From the NCBI GenBank assembly GCA_963739235.1, contig CAVTZY010000068.1:73662-137661 (forward strand): a stretch of DNA of 64,000 nt, in the 5' to 3' direction. The notes below the pieces were generated by a model that saw only the letters and a list, made by a program, of their open reading frames with translations, was not told the DNA's origin and searched no databases. Positions 58,343 through 64,000 of the stretch are shown in pieces. This DNA comes from JAFNAG01 sp963739235 (GTDB taxonomy: Bacteria > Acidobacteriota > UBA6911). The translations under genes were made by a program, and so were the position numbers. How positions within the stretch are numbered: position 1 is the stretch's first letter; each line of letters starts with the position of its first letter.

Positions 58343-60236
58343 CCTCCTGGGACAGAGCGGCCAGCGGTTGGCTCAGGAAGCGCTCGAACTCGGCGGCGTT
58401 GCGGGTCATGCCGGGAAAGGTCGAAAGTTTGTTTCCCTGTCCATTGAGGATCGCGTAAAGAGGCAGCGCTACGGTCCCGAATTTTTCCTTCTGATATTTC
58501 TGGTTGTCTTCGTATTCCTTCCCGTCCCCGTCGGTAAAAAGTTGCACCCTGACGTATTTCTGCAGGCTGTTAATGACCGCAGGAATCGTGAATATGTTCG
58601 CCTCCATCCATCGGCAATTGGTGCAGGTATAACCGGTGAAATCGATGAAGACGAGCTTCTTTTCCTGACGCGCCTGCGCCAGTGCGCTGTTGAGGTTGGT
58701 GCTCCAGGTGATCTCCTGTCCGTGTCCGGCACTTGTGAGCGTAAAAGCGCCCGCAGTGCGCGGCGGGAGGAAGGCATCGATTTCGCCCAGGCTGGCACCC
58801 ATCAGTCCGGTAAACAGATAGAATCCGATCGCCAGAAAACTCAACGCTGCCGTCATGCGCAGCACGCCCAGGTGATCCAGCGGAGTGTCGTGAGGCAGGC
58901 GGAATTTGCCCAGAAGATAGACGGCCGCCAGTACGCAGACAGCCAACCAGATCGACAGCACCACTTCGCGGGTAAAAATCTGCCAGCGCCATACCAGATC
59001 GACGTTAGAGATGAACTTCATGGCGGCAGCCACTTCCAGGAATCCCATGGTTACTTTCACCGAGTTCAGCCAGCCACCGCTCTTGGGCAATGCAACCAGC
59101 ATGCGCGGCACTAGAGCAAGCACGAAAAACGGAGCGGCAAAAACCACGGAGAAGCCCAACATGCCGAGCGCCGGCCAGAGCCAGTCGCCCTGGGCGGTGG
59201 CCACCAGCACGGTGCCGACGAAGGGAACTGTGCAAGTGAAACTGGTCAGGGTGAAAGTCAAACCCATCAGGAGGGTCGAGGCATAGCCGCTGCCGGAACC
59301 CGCTCCCGATAGTTTGGTGAGAACGCTGGCAGGAATGCCAATCTGGTAAAGTCCGAACAGGTTGAGAGCAAAGCCCATGAACACTGCCGTGATCAGGAGA
59401 TTGACCCAGGGATTGGCGGCAAACTGATTGATGCCTGTCGCACCCAAGAGTGCGGCCAAACCGAGGCCGAGTCCGGTAAAGGTAAATATAATGCCGAAAC
59501 AATAGACCAATGCCAGGCGGAGTCCCGAGGCTCGGCTGGTCTCGGCGCTTTTCGTAAAGTAGGAAACCGTGATCGGGATCATGGGGAAGACGCAGGGCGT
59601 AGCCAGAGAGAGGGCTCCCATGGTCATTGCCAGCCACAGAAAGGGCAGAAAGCCGCTCGACCTCGCCTGCTGGAACTCCGCCGCCGTCCCCGCTGGGGAA
59701 CTGGATACTGCGGTGCTTGCCGCGGGTGCTGGTTCATTGGCGGAGGATACTCCGGAGACAATCTTGACTTTGACCGGAACGGGCACACCCCGAGGCGGCA
59801 AACAAATCTTGTCGTTGCATACCTGATAATATGCCTGAATACTCATCTCATAATCGCCCGGCTTGGCTGAACCCGCAACTTTGATTGGGAGCCAAAATTG
59901 GGCTCCATCGGAATAGATTTCCGTCTGGATCTCGAAGTTTGGGTCAAATGCAGTCTTAGGCGGGGATTGCTTTACAGCGCCTGCGATTTCAAATGGGCCT
60001 TCCGAGAGCAATTTGAAACGAGTGGCAATGGGCGGTGGCGGCTGAGTCGCCGAATACATGTGATAGCCGCCTTCGATGGCAGCGTCGAGCCGGATTTCGC
60101 ATTGAGCTCCGGCGTGAATCGGCTCAGCGGGAGGCTTGGCTGACCAGCGTACCGGAGAATCGGCGGCATCCTGGGCTGGGGAGGTCCCGAACAGAACCAG
60201 AATGCAGAAAATGGCAACAGCGGCTAATCTCTTCAT
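58323..60236 (-). CDS. dsbD: thiol:disulfide interchange protein DsbD
   Basis: Moves electrons from cytosolic thioredoxin to periplasmic oxidoreductases. Signal peptide, then an N-terminal alpha domain with the 'YYQVCNDKICLPP' Cys pair. The transmembrane beta domain has 'LATPCVFPMIPITVSYF' and 'FTCTVPFVGTVL' with the two Cys, and about eight helices. The C-terminal gamma thioredoxin domain has 'FIDFTGYTCTNCRWMEANIF' (CxxC, here CTNC). 637 residues; all three domains are present. ATG 60236. The window holds no dsbC or ccm partner. Confidence 0.92.
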   Translation of the reverse strand: MKRLAAVAIFCILVLFGTSPAQDAADSPVRWSAKPPAEPIHAGAQCEIRLDAAIEGGYHMYSATQPPPPIATRFKLLSEGPFEIAGAVKQSPPKTAFDPNFEIQTEIYSDGAQFWLPIKVAGSAKPGDYEMSIQAYYQVCNDKICLPPRGVPVPVKVKIVSGVSSANEPAPAASTAVSSSPAGTAAEFQQARSSGFLPFLWLAMTMGALSLATPCVFPMIPITVSYFTKSAETSRASGLRLALVYCFGIIFTFTGLGLGLAALLGATGINQFAANPWVNLLITAVFMGFALNLFGLYQIGIPASVLTKLSGAGSGSGYASTLLMGLTFTLTSFTCTVPFVGTVLVATAQGDWLWPALGMLGFSVVFAAPFFVLALVPRMLVALPKSGGWLNSVKVTMGFLEVAAAMKFISNVDLVWRWQIFTREVVLSIWLAVCVLAAVYLLGKFRLPHDTPLDHLGVLRMTAALSFLAIGFYLFTGLMGASLGEIDAFLPPRTAGAFTLTSAGHGQEITWSTNLNSALAQARQEKKLVFIDFTGYTCTNCRWMEANIFTIPAVINSLQKYVRVQLFTDGDGKEYEDNQKYQKEKFGTVALPLYAILNGQGNKLSTFPGMTRNAAEFERFLSQPLAALSQEASAEGK

Positions 60237-60463
60237 AAGTTATTAGTATATCATTGAGGTACGCGATTTTTCCTCTCGCGCGCAAAAAATCCCGCCATTC
60301 AAACTGCAGCCTTACCTCCCGTTGAGGTAGTGATCCCTTTCCCGGCAGGCTTATTGCTATAAGGCACACCACCGTTTCTGGCGGTGAGCCTTGATGCAGC
60401 TAAACAGTATCAATCGACACGCAAAAACGGGATGAGGATGGGCCACGGAGTCGGAATAGCCAA

Positions 60464-60687
60464 GGCCCCGGAGGGGCCGCGGATAGTAGCCCCGGGCAAG
60501 CGCAGCGCAGCCCGGGGTAGGATAATTGAAAATGATGGAGCCCCGGCAGGGGCGATAGAATGACAGTAGTGACGAACGCCATTTTGATCTTTTCTTTCGC
60601 CCCTCCAGGGCTCTCAGTCGTTGTTTTGCTGACCTCGGGCGGCGCTCCGCTTGCCCGGGGCTACTATCCTTCGGCCCCTCCGGGGCC
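60464..60687. repeat. large nested inverted repeat
   Basis: The outer arms 60464-60517 and 60633-60687 pair through ggccccggaggggcc, gatagtagccccgggcaagcg and similar blocks, with a few mismatches. Inside, gagccccggcaggggcga (60539-60554) faces tcgcccctccagggctc (60598-60614). The whole would form a two-step cruciform. It is the main structure in the 696-bp gap between dsbD and DUF971; no gene is supported there. Confidence 0.7.
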
Positions 60688-60932
60688 CTCATAAGCTTGA
60701 CGCCTTCCTTTGGAGAATGCCTGAAGCCACGCGCTCTGCTGGTGGAGCCTCACTCACGCATTCGGTTTTTAATTGCCTGCGAAGGATTCCTCCTGACAAG
60801 TCCGGTAGTAGTTGATTGGCCTGCTTGAGGCATAAGCCAAGGATGATCTAGACGGTCGGCAGGGCGATCCTGCGATATGATATGGTATTACTTTGCCGGA
60901 AGGGGGGTCCTGTTTTGGCATACCCGAGACCG

Positions 60933-61340
60933 ATGCGGGTGAAGAGGGTGAATGCCCTCCAGACCGACATCATCTGGAATGACGGGCACGTCAGTGCCTA
61001 CCCGTCCTGGTACCTGCGCGAAAATTGCCCCTGCGCTTCCTGTGTCGAGGAGTTCACGGGCAGGCGCCTGATCCGTCAAGGCGGCATCGCCGCGGACCTC
61101 GAAAGGGTGAACGTGGAACCGGTGGGCAACTACGCCCTGCGCTTCGAATGGAACGATGGACACAGCACCGGAATCTATACTTTCGACTTCTTGCGCCAGA
61201 TTTGTCCATGCGCGGATGCCTCCCAGAAGGGCTCCCGGAGCCGGCATCGACGGCCGCGCCGTCAGGATCCTTTGAAGCATGATGGGTCATCCACTGGCGG
61301 GCGCCGCTGCCGGCGACTGGCCAATTGCTGCAAAAAATAA
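60933..61340 (+). CDS. DUF971 protein, C-terminus doubtful
   Basis: The core 'IIWNDGHVSAYPSWYLRENC' with 'CASCVEEFTGRRLI' and 'FEWNDGHSTGIYTFDFLRQI' then 'CPCA' is the DUF971 (gamma-butyrobetaine hydroxylase N-terminal-like) fold with its CxxC pairs; it probably binds a metal. After 'CPCADASQKG' the predicted tail is Arg-rich and unlike the family, so a frame slip near 61215 is likely. Start 60933 is the first ATG at the domain edge. DUF971 genes often neighbour iron-sulfur assembly genes; here the next gene is metH, 49 bp on. Confidence 0.72.
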   Translation: MRVKRVNALQTDIIWNDGHVSAYPSWYLRENCPCASCVEEFTGRRLIRQGGIAADLERVNVEPVGNYALRFEWNDGHSTGIYTFDFLRQICPCADASQKGSRSRHRRPRRQDPLKHDGSSTGGRRCRRLANCCKK

Positions 61341-61389
61341 GGCGGGAATTTACCGGGGTGCGTGACAATGCTGAACAAGGGTCGGCTGG

Positions 61390-64000
61390 ATGGAGCAGTT
61401 GTTGCGGGAACGCATCCTGATCCTGGATGGAGCCATGGGCACGATGATTCAGCGGCTCCAACTGGACGAGGCTGCCTATCGGGGCGTGCGTTTTGCCGGT
61501 CATACCGCTGACCTGCGCGGCAATCACGATCTGTTGAGTCTGACTCAGCCGGAGATCGTGAAGTCGGTGCACGATCAATACCTTCATGCCGGCGCCGACA
61601 TCCTTGAGACCAACACCTTCAATGCCAACGCGATTTCGCTGGCGGATTACCATCTCGAAGACCTCGCCTATGAAGTCAACCTGGCGGCCGCCCGGATCGC
61701 CCGTGCCGCCGCTAGCGAAGCCGAGGCTGCCGATCCGTCGCACCCGCGCTTTGTGGCCGGCTCTATCGGCCCGACAAACAAAACAGCTTCGATCTCTCCG
61801 GATGTCAGCAATCCCGGCTTACCGTGCCGTGACTTTCGATCAACTCGTCGCAGCCTACGAGACCCAGGTACGCGGCCTGCTGGATGGCGGTGTCGATGTG
61901 TTGCTGGTTGAAACCGCATTTGACACATTGAATGCCAAAGCCGCGCTCTTTGCCATGGATCGCGTGCTCGAGGGGCTGGCACGGCGCGTGCCGGTCATGG
62001 TCTCGATGACAATCACAGATGCCAGCGGACGCACTCTCTCCGGGCAGACTCCGGAGGCATTCTGGGTATCGGTCGCCCACGCATCGCTTCTGAGTGTCGG
62101 GATCAATTGTGCGCTGGGCGCCGCCGATATGCGCGCGCATCTGGAAGATCTCTCCAGGCTGGTCCCGGTGTATCTGAGCTGCCATCCCAATGCCGGCCTG
62201 CCCAATGCCTTCGGCGGATATGATCAGACGCCTGACGAGATGGCTCGCATTCTGGGCGAGTATGCGGCCAACGGCTGGCTCAACATCGTGGGCGGATGTT
62301 GCGGAACAACGCCCGAACACATCGCGGCGATTGCACGAGGCGTTCGCGAAAGCCGGCCGCGCATGCCGGCTGTTCCCGAGCCTAACACGCGCTTGAGCGG
62401 CCTGGAAGCCGCTGACGTTCCGGCCGGACACCAATTTTGTCAATGTCGGCGAGCGGACCAACGTTGCCGGCTCGCCGCAATTTGCCCGGCTGATTCTCGC
62501 CGGCGATTACGAGGAAGCCCTGGCCGTGGCCCGTCAGCAGGTTGAAGGAGGCGCCCAAATCATCGATGTCAACATGGATGAGGCCATGCTCGATTCGGAA
62601 GCGGCGATGACCCGATTCCTGAACCTGATTGCCGCCGAGCCGGACATCGCCCGCGTGCCGGTCATGATCGACAGCTCGAAATGGTCGGTGATCGAGGCCG
62701 GTCTGAAATGCCTTCAGGGCAAGGGCGTCGTCAACTCGATCAGCCTCAAGGAAGGGGAAGAGGAGTTCAGGCAGCGCGCCCGCCTGATCAAGCGCTACGG
62801 GGCCGCTGTGATCGTCATGGCCTTCGACGAGGAGGGCCAGGCGGTTACTACGGAGCGCAGGGTGGCGATCTGCACGCGCGCCTATCGCATTCTCGACCGA
62901 AGAAGTCGGGATTCCCGCCGCAGGACATCATATTCGATCCCAACATCCTGACGGTGGGGACCGGGATCGAGGAGCACAACAACTACGCCGTGAGCTTTCT
63001 GGAGGCCACATCTCGATTAAAGAAGCCTTCCCGCTCTGCAAGGTCAGCGGCGGCGTGAGCAATGTTTCTTTTGCCTTCCGCGGCAACAACACGGTTCGCG
63101 AAGCGATGCATGCCGCCTTTCTTTACCACGCCATCCAGTGCCGGGATGGACATGGGCATCGTCAATGCCGGGCAGCTGGCGGTTTACGAGGAGATTCCCA
63201 AGGAGCTGCTCGACGCTCGTGGAAGATGTGCTTCTGAACCGCCGCGCCGGACGCCACCGAGCGACTGACTCGCTTTGCGGAATCGATCAAGCAGCAGCGA
63301 GAAAACGAAGAGCGCGAGGAGATGCCTGGCGCGAGGAGAGGCGTGGAAGAGCGCCTGGCCCACGCTCTGGTCCAGGGGATCACGGATTACATCGAAGCCG
63401 ACGTGGAAGAGGCGCGGGCGAAATACGCTCAGCCCGCTTGCCGTGATCGAGGGCCCATTGATGGCCGGCATGAACGTCGGTCGGCGACCTGTTCGGATCG
63501 GGGAAGATGTTCCTGCCCCAGGTGGTGAAGAGCGCGCGCGTCATGAAAAAGGCGGTGGCCGTGTCTCCTTCCTTACCTGGAAGCCGAAAAGCTGGCGACG
63601 GGCGGAGGCAAGCGCGCAGGGCAAGATCGTCATGGCGACCGTCAAAGGGCGACGTCCATGACATCGGCAAGAACATCGTGGGTGTGGTGCTGGGCTGCAA
63701 CAACTATCGAGGTCATTGACCTCGGCGTCATGGTGCCGCGCGAAAAGATCCTCAATGCGGCGCGCGAGCGGAATGCCGACATGATCGGTCTTAGCGGGCT
63801 GATCACGCCGTCCCTGGAAGAGATGGTGCACGTGGCCCGGGAAATGGAACGGGAGGGATTCAAGATCCCGCTGCTCATCGGCGGTGCCACCACCAGCCGG
63901 CTGCACACGGCCGTAAAAATCGCCCCGGCCTACTCCGGGCCCGTCGTGCATGTTCCCGATGCTTCGCGCGCTGCAAGCGTGATGGGTAGCCTGATGCGCC
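61390..64000 (+). CDS. metH: cobalamin-dependent methionine synthase, partial at right edge, many frame breaks
   Basis: Transfers a methyl group from methyltetrahydrofolate to homocysteine through B12. Homocysteine domain: 'ILDGAMGTMIQRLQLDEAAY', 'ILETNTFNANAISLADYHLE', and zinc Cys in 'VGGCCGTTPEHIAAIARG'. The folate domain has 'NFVNVGERTNVAGS' and 'GGAQIIDVNMDEAMLDSEAA' then 'MTRFLNLIA'. The B12-binding domain has 'MATVKG' and then, in another frame, 'GDVHDIGKNIVGVVLGCNNY', the DxHxxG motif. About 14 frame changes between 61805 and 63710, most of them one extra base. The last frame, 'MIGLSGLITPSLEEMVHVAR', is open at the right edge. Confidence 0.87.

Noticed and set aside
60690..60932. SAM or cobalamin riboswitch upstream of metH
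   Set aside because: I looked for the conserved cores of these riboswitches between dsbD and metH and saw none; only the large inverted repeat is present.

Overview
The window looks like a chromosomal piece of a Gram-negative, probably acidobacterial, genome, most likely a metagenome-derived contig. The evidence is an LPS gene (lpxC), a large TonB-dependent receptor with an N-terminal carboxypeptidase-regulatory-like domain, a VWFA-related surface protein of the acidobacterial type, a MoxR-DUF58-BatA-DUF4175 cluster, and many GC-rich intergenic hairpins. No phage, plasmid, rRNA or CRISPR signal was seen. The assignment rests on gene content read by eye.

Layout. 0-10 kb: a TPR protein running off the left edge, then DUF4159, MoxR ATPase, DUF58, BatA-like and DUF4175 proteins (a BAT-type envelope cluster). 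10-21.4 kb: a nucleotide-sugar decarboxylase plus aminotransferase pair, two coupled unknown ORFs, a class A penicillin-binding protein and the TonB receptor. 22-31.8 kb: a ThiF/MoeB-type enzyme, a secreted protein, a cyclase-family hydrolase, lpxC, then a tryptophan operon trpE-G-C-F-B-A. That operon is preceded by what I read as a classical ribosome-stalling attenuator: a 28-residue leader peptide containing Trp-Tyr-Trp, competing stems, and an intrinsic terminator. trpD is absent. 31.9-36 kb: a VWFA protein and a small rearranged island with two toxin-antitoxin-like modules and a 366-bp direct duplication. 36-44.1 kb, minus strand: tRNA-Leu, tig, clpP, clpX, lon, engB, rho. 44.3-50 kb: queC and queD, a lipoprotein, and an FAD/Fe-S oxidase. 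50-61 kb: a PilX-like protein, the LemA-TPM-TPM set, cutC, murB, a nitrilase-family amidase, a membrane acyltransferase and DsbD. 61-64 kb: DUF971 and metH, which runs off the right edge.

Two window-wide patterns matter. First, reading frames are broken in at least about 40 places, concentrated in trpE/trpC, lon/clpX/clpP and metH, while neighbouring genes are clean. The encoded residues on both sides of each break remain well conserved, so I read these as sequence or assembly errors rather than gene decay, and I annotate each as one gene. Second, nearly every longer intergenic gap holds an inverted repeat built from short repeated units. Several of these can serve as transcription terminators.
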